A DNA stretch of 64,000 nucleotides, taken from assembly GCA_025602915.1 (NCBI GenBank), contig JAHLJZ010000005.1:1-64000 (forward strand), written 5' to 3'. The notes under the pieces were generated by a model. It was not told the DNA's origin and ran no database searches. It worked only from the letters and a program-made list of their open reading frames with translations. Source of the stretch: Paraphysoderma sedebokerense. Taxonomy: Eukaryota; Blastocladiomycota; Physodermatomycetes; Physodermatales; Physodermataceae. Of this stretch, positions 23,340-33,606 are shown one piece after another. Made by a program: the position numbers and the translations under genes. Numbering within the stretch: position 1 is the stretch's first letter; every line of letters starts with the position of its first letter.

Positions 23340-24238
23340 TGTAATTTGATTAATATATGGTTTAGACAGTCTCTGATAAGAACCGATTGGAAGATAGTCA
23401 CAACACATCAAGAACCCTCCAACACAATAATCAACACAAGATTCAGCGTATCTGTGAAAGAGAAACAAACCAACGCAGAGAATTTCTTTCGATGCAATCT
23501 TCTTTGGGTCATATTCCTTCCGTGTGGGTTGTATCATTGGTGGATGCATCTTTTGGGAGCTGTGTTCTTCATTCTTTCAAGGCTGGTTTAAAAGGGACAG
23601 GCGACGCGGAACAGTTCTGGAACAGTTCCAGAAGCAGCCCGTGAAATCAAATCTTAAGCATAACTTGATTCAATTGGGAACTATCAAGTATCAATCCACA
23701 TAGCCATCTATGTTATTATTATGGATATGTGCATATTCGTTCTTTTCACTCTCACTCCCACGACGCCAACATTCAGTTGATACTCAACGCCCAAAATACT
23801 TCCATTATGGGGTTACCACCGGCACACGGTCGGCACACTAATGTAAACGGTGAAAAGCAAAATTCAGTACAAGGTCCACTAGAATATTAGTGCTCTTCAT
23901 CAAGGATGACTTTTGAATCATTTATTTGCGGTAACAGCAGAGGTCATCGTGCAAGGAGTAGCAGCAGAGGGAATCAACCGAATTAGTGAGGGAATGATTC
24001 ACCGTCGTTCACAGGTGATTCACAGCTGATGAGTGTGAACGGGTGAACAGGGATCAGCCGGCGGAATAAGCTGGCCAATGGGCGCGTGAAAATCACGTGA
24101 TTCCGCCCAATGGAGAGGGCATTGTCGGCAGCAGCCATTTCCCAAACAGAAAGCGGATTCCCTCTCTCATTCCCTCATCCATCCATCTCACACATTACAT
24201 ACTCAAAAACATACAAAGATACACACACTCTAGCAAGT
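23340..24238. promoter_or_regulatory. Divergent intergenic region with TCACGTGA
   Basis: About 0.9 kb between the PfkB kinase and the mucin-like gene, without a supported gene. The right end (23990-24120) has repeated GTGATTCAC/GATTCAC units, CCAAT-type motifs (CCAATGG) and TCACGTGA at 24093-24100, 139 bp before the start at 24239. Confidence 0.45.
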
Positions 24239-25026
24239 ATGGTTGCCCTCCGCAAGATACTCGTGCCCCACATTGCGCTGATAGCCCTCCTCCTCCTGCT
24301 CTCCGCCCCACACTCCTCCTGGGCCCAATCTTCACTCACCGCTTCATCCTCCGAGAACCCTCCCACATCCTCCAGAGACCAAACTTCAGTCCCTCCACCA
24401 ACAACCTCAGTGCCCCCTCCTCCAACGACCTCCTCCACCCTAACAACGTCCTCAACACCGTCCACTTCCTCGACACCCTCCACTTCTCAATCCCTGGTGA
24501 CCTCAACTTCAACCACCACGGTAGATTCTAGGACTTCTTCTGGTATGTTCTTGTCCTAGGTTTTATTCAAAACTTTGATAACCAAATGAAACTCGTTGTC
24601 TCACTGTACTTGTTGGCTCTCTTGTCTCGGTGTTATGCCATTTCTCAACTTTTTCCACTGATAAAACTACGCAGGCCCTCCACCAACCAGAAGTGCTGGA
24701 TCCCAACCCTCCGCCTCTGCTGCCCCTAGTCAAGGTTCAGGAACCTCAACACAGACCATTGTTTTATCTTCAGTTGCAGCTGGTGTCGCTTTGATTGCCG
24801 TCGTTATGGGTATTTGGGCTTTCCGAAAGTGGACGTTGAAGGTAAACTTAAACTTGTGAAAGACTCAAGAAAGGATTCACGATTGCTAACCGTCTCGCTT
24901 TGTTGCATCGTCTAGCCTCGAAGAAGTTTCAAGGAAAAGATTGATCCCTCAAGCGTCTTCCGCCCCCGCGATCATGAAACTGATGCAGTGTTTCTCAGAG
25001 ACCTCCATGATCCTTACCAACGATAA
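24239..25026 (+). CDS. Mucin-like single-pass surface protein (193 aa)
   Basis: Exons 24239-24542, 24675-24841 and 24916-25026 sum to 582 nt. A hydrophobic signal peptide (ALIALLLLLSAPHSSWA) is followed by about 110 residues rich in Ser, Thr and Pro, suited to O-mannosylation. One membrane helix follows (VLSSVAAGVALIAVVMGIWAF). The basic/acidic cytosolic tail of about 40 residues holds FKEKIDPSSVF and DAVFLRDLHD. The design matches small wall-stress-sensor or mucin-type proteins of fungi (Mid2/Wsc-like in layout only). No cysteine-rich domain is present, so it is not a true Wsc protein. Confidence 0.75.
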
Positions 25027-26213
25027 AGTGGACACAAAAAGAGCACATATATAATCAAAATTGTCTGTCTTACTGGTTTTTATTTTTTTATTTTAGAGTA
25101 TGGAATGAAATAGTACTTTTTTTAGTTTATGAAAAACAACATATTTGTACTGTACATATAATAATTTTATCAATAGTAGTTCTGAAGGTTTTCTTCGTTG
25201 AGTTTACTACGCGGGAAAACACTATGCGTTGATGACAATATGTGGATATAATTTTTTAATATCTTGTAACGAAACCCTTGTACAAGAGGACAAAGCAGTA
25301 AAATGTCTTTGTGTCTGACGATTTGTATTCTACTAGTTCATCATTGCATTGAATGGACGGATCTGAGCCTAACCGAAGCAAAACCAGGCAAGACATTGTC
25401 TCGTTGACAACAAGCCATTGCAAAACCTCCGGATACGGAACTGCGGAAGCGGATGTGATGAAGGAATAAACTTGAGGTGGCTATTATGGAGTTTGGCGCA
25501 TCGAATCCAGTGTCTACTTTCCACGCGCAGTTTCATTTCATTGACGCGAATTCAGTGCAGAGCGGACTGGACGAAGAACTGACCAAAAGCATTTTGTCGA
25601 GGAGCTGGACTTGGTGCCAGTCAATTCATATGACATATCTGAAAGCAGAAATTTAGTTTTGGTTGAGTATTTGTGGATTTGCAAAAAACAATCTATCACA
25701 ATTGTCTTGTATAGGAGCTTGTCATGAGAAGTGAGTTACAGTCTCAGAGAACTTATAATTCAGACTGGAGGTGAGTCTAGGGAGACTGCAGTGGGAACAG
25801 CAGGAACATGTGAACTACATGTTAAACAACTGGTGAGTCCAGGTTAGTTCAATGATATGATCTCCTGTACTTAGTGATGTTATTCCAGACAGAGAAAGTT
25901 ACACTTATTGGGCTGAAGCATAATATGCGCTCGTCACCTGTCCAAAGCCCAACGGACGCGCCAAGTGTGTATGTAATCTTAACATTTCGTAACACTGCAC
26001 TTGGGAACAGTTCATAATCATAAAAATATATTTAATTATAGAATGTCTGGGCTCCTCTGCGGCGACTTAAAAAGCCCGATGGGATAAAAACGGTCGTTCT
26101 CCGACAGTCAGAGTTAACCAAACATCCACTAACCATCACCAGTAATATCATTAGTTAATATACTAATCCCATATATCCTGCGCTAATATATACGCAAATA
26201 CTCTATATATAGA
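25027..26213. other. Intergenic region with repeat copy A
   Basis: About 1.2 kb with no supported gene. The segment 25651-25840 is a diverged direct copy of 26928-27172, the sequence upstream of the ADP-ribosyltransferase-like gene. Best-matching pieces are the stretch around GATTTGCAAAAAACAATC (25676 onward) and GAACATGTGAACTACATG near 25803. No coding remnant of a paralogue could be recognised beside it. Confidence 0.5.
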
Positions 26214-26885
26214 TTATAAGGGTTTAGCAGTCACTTTATACTTCTTATATTTGACTTTTTGTCCATCAACGACAATGTATTCAACCTTTGACGGTAAGCG
26301 GTCGAAGAGCAGATTTCTTCCAAGAAGAACTTCCTCTTCTTTTTCATAACTGGGATCGGCCTCAATCTTATGTATGTCCAAATACTTAACACCTTTTTGA
26401 ACATTTAATTTCGAGAAAATGCGCCCTTGATTTCTTTCTATTGGTTTAGCGGCCAGACATCCGTCCATGCTTCTAGAGGTCGAAGTCCAGAAATACGGCT
26501 TGTAGTTTTCTTCGATTGGAAGACCTATACGATACAATACCATTGGTTCTTCAACTGTTGCCATGTTCGACTCGATAGTTTTGATGTAGGACAGCCCTTC
26601 CTTTGTATCACTGTCAACCTCATCTTCGCCTCCGTCGTAACCTGGTAAATTCGCAAATAAATATTCAATTAATTAACTTCGGATGTCAGAATAATTACTT
26701 TTTAGTATGTAGTGCTTACTCTCTAAATTATATAAAATTGAATTAATGTAACTTGGTGCGCCTTGCCACTGACTGATAGCTTCACGTAGCTGCTTTGAAA
26801 GTTTTCGATTAAACGAAACGTAGAAGAGAGCAGTGAAGATTAGAATGCAGATAAATAAACAAACACCACTTACCTTTAATGCCAT
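26214..26885 (-). CDS. Small ADP-ribosyltransferase-fold protein with signal anchor
   Basis: Two exons (26885-26720, 26641-26214) sum to 594 nt, 197 residues. An N-terminal hydrophobic segment (VCLFICILIFTALFYVSF) would act as signal anchor or signal peptide. The rest fits the R-S-E class of ADP-ribosyltransferases (families PF01129/PF03496). A helical lead contains SQWQGAPSYINSIL; the Arg is in VLYRIGL, the Ser-Thr-Ser in WTSTSRS, and the Glu pair in YEKEEEVLLGRN. These enzymes transfer ADP-ribose from NAD to protein, often to arginine. The EEE sequence satisfies the ExE requirement of arginine-specific forms. The protein is short for the family and its target is unknown. It reads whole. A copied block lies upstream and beyond its 3' end. 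Confidence 0.65.
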
Positions 26886-26927
26886 TTGAATTTGTACGGG
26901 TAGAGGACGCGGCCGACTTCGGCTCTA

Positions 26928-27172
26928 ATTTATAAGTTTTGGGTCTCGATTGGGATTTGCAAGGAACAATCCATCACATTGTCCTGGATTGGACGCTATG
27001 GTCGGAGACTCGGCTAGACATGGGAAATGATTCTTAGAGAGACACCTTATGATCTATTATCTATGTCAAGAGTCTCAAGACTCAAGAGAGACTGTAGAAT
27101 CGTAGATATCGTGGGAAGTTCTGGGAACAGTCGGAACATGCGAACTACATCATGTTAAACAATTGATGAGTC
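26928..27172. repeat. Repeat copy B upstream of the ART-like gene
   Basis: This diverged direct copy of 25651-25840 begins 43 bp before the ART-like start codon and so probably includes its promoter. Copies share GATTTGCAA-AACAATC-ATCACA-TTGTC and GGAACATG-GAACTACAT-GTTAAACAA blocks. An internal CAAGAGTCTCAAGACTCAAGAGAGACT stretch (27068 onward, broken here for length) is imperfectly repeated within copy B. Confidence 0.55.
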
Positions 27173-27422
27173 TTCAAAAGAATCGTGCGCGAACAATTGG
27201 TAACTGGGGTCACTAGTGAGTAGTGGGTACTAGTGATTAGAGTACCACTAGCCGCTTGAAAGTTAAAAAGAAACCACCGACGCGGGAGATAATTTCCGAG
27301 TTCGGTGGATAGTAAAGTTACAATTATTCAATATAGTAGTTATTCAATGATAGAAGTCCCAAGATGATGCACATCGTACGATTTTCGGGTAGCGCCTATT
27401 CCCACTAGATCTTTCGATTTAT

Positions 27423-27728
27423 TGATGCAATATAAAGCGGTCGTTGTCATATCTCGCCGGAAAAATATAAAATCCGAGCTCCAAGGCCAACTTGAACTGT
27501 GTCGAATGTAGTTTGAAGTGCTCGCGTGTGACTTTATGCGCCACTTTGTTGGTCGGAAACACATTCTCTATTTTCAAACGAGACACTGGCAAGCCATCAC
27601 ATTCTCCGTCGATTTTAACCATTCCAGTCACATGAGACATCAGCACAGTATGTATATGGAAAAAGGAAGAATGTAGACTACACCGAATAAGTTAGTACTT
27701 GCATAACAGAGTTACCCTTCATCTTCAC
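27423..27728 (-). CDS. Hypothetical short protein, start unresolved
   Basis: A frame of about 80 codons (GMVKIDGECDGLPVSRLK ... ELGFYIFP) ends at 27423. A perfect branch-site-like TACTAAC followed by TTCGGTGTAG suggests a 3' splice site near 27685. The upstream exon lies against or under the divergent acyltransferase gene and I could not place its ATG. The mixed hydrophobic/charged composition looks coding, but no family is recognised. It could belong with the neighbouring accessory gene. Confidence 0.3.
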
Positions 27729-27876
27729 CCTGAACACGTCGTGGGTTCGATTGAGCATCGCCGACTCCACATCCAATTACATCGAATAACTTCCTTTGGC
27801 GGCCGGCAAGAGCAGAAAAGTCATGACTCTGTCTCATCTCTCCATCCCACTCCCCGTCTCTCTCTCCGCTATCAAA

Positions 27877-29115
27877 ATGTCGCTGCTCTCCGTTCCGTCC
27901 TCCCTCTCCTCCGCCCTTCCCACCCTCGCCTTTTGGTTCTTCACCTTCCTTGTCGCTCTGTCCATCATACCCCGCCTGTTCCCTAAACATGGACCGTTAA
28001 AGTTCATATGCCGCTCCATCATCATGTACACTCTCATCTTTTCCTTCTCGTTCATGGGAATGGTGGTCAGTTTTGCCAGTTACTGGACTAAATGGAGGTA
28101 CAGCGTGAGTACCTATGTAAGCAGATTATTGACGGTCGTAGCAAAATGTCTGGTCGGTGTCAATGTAAGAGTCATCAAAGAGAGTGAGAGCAAAGAGGAG
28201 GAAGGCGAAGATATAGAGTGGAAAGAAGGAATGCCCGCAGTCTATGTGGTGAATCACCAGAGTACTATGGATGTGATGGTATGTTTGTTTTGAACACCTT
28301 TGAACGGTTTCGCTACGGCTAACTGACTGTTGTCCCCTTTGATTCTTGAAAATCCATTCTGGTTTCTGTTTTGATGGACACATCATGTTTTCTGGTCGGT
28401 TAATCTACTAGGTGATGGGTGCGATGTATCCTTCGAATTGCGTCAGTTTAGCCAAGAAGAGTTTGAAATATGTTCCTTTATTAGGGCAATACAGTATGTC
28501 AATGTTGTTTAATCATCTACTAAAACCCCAGAATCTCTTAATCATTTCATTTTTACTCTCGTTATCCACAGTGACCCTGATAGGTACCATTTTTGTTGAT
28601 CGATCCAACCCGCAAAAAGCCATTTCCACACTCCAGCAAGCATCAGAAACTTTGAAATCAAAGAATCTATCAGTTCTTGTCTTTCCGGAAGGAACTAGAG
28701 CCAGGTTAAACGAGACGACGATGTTGGAATTCAAGAAGGGGGCATTCCATATAGCTGTGGGTGGAGAGTTGCCGATTGTGCCCGTTGTGATTAGCCGTTA
28801 CGGCGATCTTTATGATAGCAAGAAAAAAAAGTTTGAAGGTGGTGAAGTGGTGATCAAAGGTATATTTGGTTTGCTTTATACATAAACGACTGCAACTTGT
28901 GCTGCTTCTCCCTTATCAATCCATAATCAACGCCCCCGAAGCACATTGAACTAACGGTTTTTGGAATTCAATTGAACTTTTATACAGTCCTCAAACCGGT
29001 TTCCACCAAGGGTCTTGCGACCACGGACATTCCGTCATTGATTGAAAGGACTAGAAACAAAATGATAGATGCTTTGCAAGAAATATCTGCACCTTTGGAG
29101 AAAAAGGATAATTAA
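27877..29115 (+). CDS. 1-acyl-sn-glycerol-3-phosphate acyltransferase (PlsC family)
   Basis: Exons 27877-28278, 28412-28493, 28572-28859 and 28988-29115 sum to 900 nt, 299 residues. Two N-terminal membrane helices precede the catalytic NHQSTMD box (NHX4D). FVDRS, FPEGTRA and the LPIVPVVIS block follow in the right order. The enzyme makes phosphatidic acid from lysophosphatidic acid in the ER, as yeast Slc1 does. An in-frame ATG at 27823 would add 18 residues; I prefer 27877 because the added part is not hydrophobic in family fashion, but either is possible. Confidence 0.9.
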
Positions 29116-29358
29116 AAGCAACACTTAAATTGCACTTTTGTAAAGAACTTGATAACTTAATGAATACAAGCATGATTTGAAATGCATCTCATTTCTTACT
29201 GCTGTCTCCTATGGCACGGGCATCCCATTATCGTCATTATTCATCACCCGCGGAATTCAACATGATTCAATGCCCGCATTCCTTGTGGCTGCGACGCAAA
29301 CCCGCTTGTTGCAGCTAATTATAGGGAACGGGAATGGCGCGCGCTGATTGGCTGAAGT

Positions 29359-29364
29359 CACGTG
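29359..29364. promoter_or_regulatory. CACGTG box upstream of the SH3 surface protein gene
   Basis: GTCACGTGT lies 151 bp upstream of the start at 29515. It shares its core with boxes upstream of vma1, scs7/transporter, the mucin-like gene and rpl5. Confidence 0.4.
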
Positions 29365-29514
29365 TGCCAGCTTGCGGGCCGCTTCTCTCTTGTTGCGCAT
29401 TTGGAAAAAAGAAAATCTGCTTGTTTGAGCACATTAAAAAGTTCCTCAAAGGAGTATTTATTCTCTTCATCTGTTGTAGTTGTATCCTACTAGGTGAAAG
29501 CGAACCCCCCAACG

Positions 29515-31549
29515 ATGACGCTGTCCCTCCTCAACTGTCTCTTGGTCTCCCTGCTCGCCGGTGCCCTTGCTTCGCCCCAACAGACTCCGGCCGAAACCCC
29601 AGCCGAGAGAGACTGTCGACTTAAAGGTGTCTGCGAGAGGAACGGAGTGAAATGCTTGAAAATGGAGCGTTTCAACATGTGCAAAGGTATCTTCTAAATA
29701 CGCTTATTGTTAGTATCGGTCGTCAGTGAGTAACGTTTCTCGGCTTCTGCTCGTGTTTAGCATTCACAGATGCCTTTATGCCAATGGATATTACCGATTT
29801 CTTGAACACCAAGCTTCCGGGCGTCGATTGGGGCAAGTCTCCTCCCCGACCATTTGTAGACACCGATGACATCAACGGGTATGTAAATCGTTCTCTGTTT
29901 GCTCGACTGTACCTGCTTGTCATATAATCTAAGACTGTATCTGTTTTGCCTAGATGGTTTGGTAATTTGACATCAAAAGCTGGTATATACAATAAGAGGG
30001 AAGCTGGATGTGAAGCTCCCAGCCAGAGATGGTGGAACACTTGGGTTTGCACATCCATTGGACAGTACTATTTTGAGAAAGGGTGAGACTGAAGTGTAGA
30101 GATTGCTGCTTACGGAACATTTGGGTATTAACCTTACCTTTTTGATGCCATTTTCCAGAAACCCCTGCAGTTTTACCAAAAGAGTGTGCAAGTCTACTAT
30201 CGATGAAAGAGCACAGGTAAGTGACATGATCAACCGCCTATTCCACGTTAATTCCCCTTCTTAACGATTGTCCTGGTACCATTTTTATTAGCTTTTCAAA
30301 GAAGATTTTGAAAACCCTAAAATTTGTGGTCAAATCAGTCCTGAGAATAGAAGAGCAGCGGAGAATTATTTGAAGTTGATTTCCAACTTACCTTACGCTT
30401 CCACCGAAGCGGCTTGTGTCCAGGGAGATACAAATGAAGAGTTCAGTCCTCAGTGTGGTTGGTTGGTTGAAGCGCAAGCTTGTAGGAAAAACTGCAATAA
30501 GCTTCTCCCTGATGTAGCCAAAGACTGGTAAGTACTACTTTTTCTAATGGTCGTGCTGAACGAGTGAACTTTCGCTAATTGCGATTCGAAAATTGTTCCT
30601 TCGAAAAAGTCCTAGAATCATCGCTGACGCTGATAAAGCGATCAATCAAGGTGTAAATCCAGTTGAAACCCAGAAAGCGACCAAAGATGCTCCAGTCACC
30701 GCTATCGTTGGAGGTGTTATTGGTGGAGTTGCTTTGGTTGGTGTCCTTGTCTTGGCAAGATCCATGAAAAAATCAGCTCCTTCAGTTGAAGAATCACATG
30801 ATGCGCCAAAACCTCAAAAACCGGCTCAAGAACTGAACAATGTCGCTGTCCCAATGGCTGCCATGCAAGCTAATACTGTTGATCCTCGCCAGTCACAAGC
30901 GTATAACCAAGCACCTCCGTCACCGTACGCTCAACCCCCTGTTCAGCAGTCTTATAATCAATCGCCTGTTCAATCGTCCTATAACTCCTCTGTTCAGCAG
31001 TCTTTCGTTCAACAGCCTGTTCAACAACCCTTTGGCCAGCCCCCTGTTCAACAGTCCTTCATGGACAATCGTCAATCTGTCATGTCAAGTAAGTAATGCT
31101 GTCATTATATATTCTTATCAGTTTATACTCAACAATCATTTTTCTTAGATCAATATCCTGGTTCTCCTGATATTGCAGCCATTCAAAGCCCTGTTACATA
31201 TGCCGCGACTTCTTCACCTTCCCCTGTTGTCGCCCCTGCTGCCCCTCAAGCTCAATACCGCGTTACTGTTGAATTCACTCCAACTCAGGACGACGAAGTG
31301 TCAATGACTTTAGGTGACGTCGTTGTTGTGAATGAACAATTCGAAGATGGATGGGCTTACGGCCGAAACCTTTCCAACGGTCGTGAAGGTATGGTTTTAA
31401 TTACCATTCCTCATTCATATTCAACCCTGTACTGACCACTCGAGTTTCAATCTTTTATAGGTTTCTTCCCAATGTCTTGTTTCCAACTTCAACAGCAACC
31501 ACAAGGAGGTTGGGCTGAACGAACATTATCATTGAATCGTCGTCAGTAG
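29515..31549 (+). CDS. Transmembrane surface protein with Cys-rich ectodomain and cytosolic SH3 domain
   Basis: Eight exons (29515-29686, 29761-29878, 29954-30082, 30159-30216, 30292-30527, 30610-31088, 31149-31388, 31461-31549) sum to 1521 nt, 506 residues. A signal peptide (LLNCLLVSLLAGALA) leads into an ectodomain with many spaced cysteines, then one membrane helix (VTAIVGGVIGGVALVGVLVLA). A long Gln/Pro/Ser-rich cytosolic linker with repeated PVQQSF/PVQQPF units follows. A C-terminal SH3 domain (YRVTVEFTPTQDDEVSM, DGWAYGRNLSNGREGFFP) is followed by a short tail. The layout recalls Sho1/Fus1-type SH3 membrane adaptors but with an added ectodomain, suggesting a surface sensor. The ligand is unknown. 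The 3' splice site at 30609 was chosen because the nearer AG creates a stop. Confidence 0.8.
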
Positions 31550-32039
31550 ATTCTTCACATTGATGAATATATTATATTTTTATGTATCTATAGATATTAT
31601 CCGACTTGTAATGAGACTAGTTTTTTGAATTTGGTGGAATTCTTGCACCCAAGGAATGGGTATAATAAATTAATAATTTTTCTAAAAAAGTGCATTGTCT
31701 ACGACACAGTTAACGGCGAAGAGTTTTGAACATTTCAGAGTATCTGTACTGAATGTTGTTATGAACAGTTTAAGAAAAGATTATGAACTGAAAATGCCGT
31801 TTGCACTCGGGAGTAAAAATCATGCTGAAAAATGAAAGGTTGAAGAGGTGAATTGTGATCTCCGGAAAAGGTTAAAAGTTAAATCTAGAACTGTTACAAA
31901 AACGAATAATGTCTGATGCTACTTGTTGAAACCCAATACGAAAAAAGCTTGCAACACAAAGCAACTATAGACTTTTTTTCAGTTAACCAAAGTTACTATA
32001 TTGATATTATTATTATGTTACATGCCAGGAAGATTTTAT
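31550..32039. other. Intergenic between two convergent gene ends
   Basis: About 0.5 kb of AT-rich 3' flank shared by the SH3 gene and rpl5. It holds an AATAAATTAATAA run near 31662 that may serve as a polyadenylation signal. No gene seen. Confidence 0.5.
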
Positions 32040-33490
32040 CTATTCTTCGTCAGCGGCAACGGATGCGCCGGAACTGAAACCGTGTTTCTTCAAGAAATGT
32101 TCTACAAAAGTGGAGTAACAGATTAGTTTAACCGATTAAACAGAAAGTGTTAGACTTTGATTTTGATGAATTTACCTTTCTTTTGTTTGACACGGTCGCG
32201 ACGTTGCTTCAAGTTCATACGTTGCTTCTTGAATTTCTTGGACTTGGCAACATCGATCTTCTTGGTAGATTTCTTGGGGGAAGGATCTTTACGGATGGCA
32301 GCATGAGCTTTGGAGTACATTTCTTCCAAACCGTCAGCATTGAGACCAGCGGCAATGTACTTGGAGAATTGACGTTTGTATTTGTCGTCATCTTCTTCTT
32401 TCAATTCACGCATGTAATCAGCGACGTGACCGCCAAAGATGTATGAGCGGAGAACTTCGGAATCGAGTTTCTTTTCTTCGCTGCTGTAACCGGGGAAACG
32501 AGTTTCAGAGTGGGGAACAAAGATACCACCATCGGAAGCACCTTTCATGGCAGCGAAGATACGAGCACCAGTGCTGGTACGGGCGAGACCGACATCAAGG
32601 AAACATTTGAATGGACGTGGACCGTCATCAGTAGGTTCGACTTCAGCGACTTCACCGTCGGGGTTGATGACACCAACGTATTGAGAGTCGAGAGAGAGTT
32701 TCTTGAGTGCACGACGAGCAACCAAGAGACCGGTGGCATAAGCTGAGGTGAACGAAGAGTGAATAACAGTCAATTCCACCGCCACATTGAAAATTTTCAC
32801 TATGTCGTAAAATCAAACATACCAGCAGCCCAGTTGGTCAAACCGACTTTGATTCCATATCTAGGCAATTCGTGGGCATAAGCAGCAGTCAAGACAAAGT
32901 CACCCTTGATTTTAGAGTAGACGATTTGGCAGACAATATCGGTGTTGGTGATACGGACGACAAGTCTGTATTTGGGAGAGTTGTACTTGTTCTTGGCCTG
33001 GACGATTAATCGTTTGCGGGCATAGTAGTCGGTTTTACCCTCTGAAGATTACAAAAAGAATAAATTCTGTTAAAAAATTGCCAGCCAACATTCGCTAAGT
33101 TCCTAACACAAATTCAATTCTCGAGTATATTGTCTTGATCAGCTAGGAGCGAAAGACAAAAACGATTTGTTCTACATTGACTATTCGGCTGAACTATGTA
33201 CTCATCATGCAAGACCACTCGATATCTCTCAATCAAATTAAAAATGTTCATCATACTGATAACTCACCTCTGCGTCTTCGGTACTTGACTTGATAACGCT
33301 TAAAGTAAGCCTTGTTTTTGACGACTTTGACGAAAGGCTAAAGTAACAGAGAAGAAAACAAAAAAGCGTCAGTGGCCAAATCAAACTTGGTCGCTGAAAA
33401 TATCCATCCAACCACAAATCGGTCGAAATCTTCACATCATCCATTCTTAATATACACATAAAACTCCCAGAAACAGAGGATACCAACCAT
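32040..33490 (-). CDS. rpl5: 60S ribosomal protein L5 (uL18)
   Basis: Exons 33490-33488, 33337-33268, 33041-32823, 32742-32176 and 32101-32040 sum to 921 nt, 306 residues, the normal length. Sequence from [15 protein letters not shown] through [27 protein letters not shown] (split by introns) to the basic C-terminus is standard. The protein carries 5S rRNA into the large subunit with uL5. The first coding exon is the ATG alone, followed directly by a 150-nt intron (33338-33487), the same design as vma1. TCACGTGA at 33585-33592 is 95 bp upstream. Confidence 0.97.
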
Positions 33491-33584
33491 TTTATCCTGA
33501 ACCTATGAAATAAATGAGGTCAATTCGGACGATGTGGATGGATGGATAAAATTTTTCGAGTATAGGCGGACCCGAAGAAAATGA

Positions 33585-33592
33585 TCACGTGA
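33585..33592. promoter_or_regulatory. TCACGTGA box upstream of rpl5
   Basis: Perfect palindrome 95 bp before the rpl5 start codon, squeezed between rpl5 and the 3' end of usb1 (33607). Confidence 0.45.
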
Positions 33593-33606
33593 CTCTCAAT
33601 CTCGCT

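Noticed and set aside
24420-24500. Tandem TCCACCxxCxACxTC-like repeats as a possible minisatellite
   Set aside because: They simply encode the Ser/Thr/Pro repeats of the mucin-like protein.
27712-27990. Minus-strand frame of 92 codons rich in Gly, Glu and Lys
   Set aside because: It lies antisense to the first exon of the acyltransferase and has the composition expected of a shadow of that Ser/Leu-rich coding strand.
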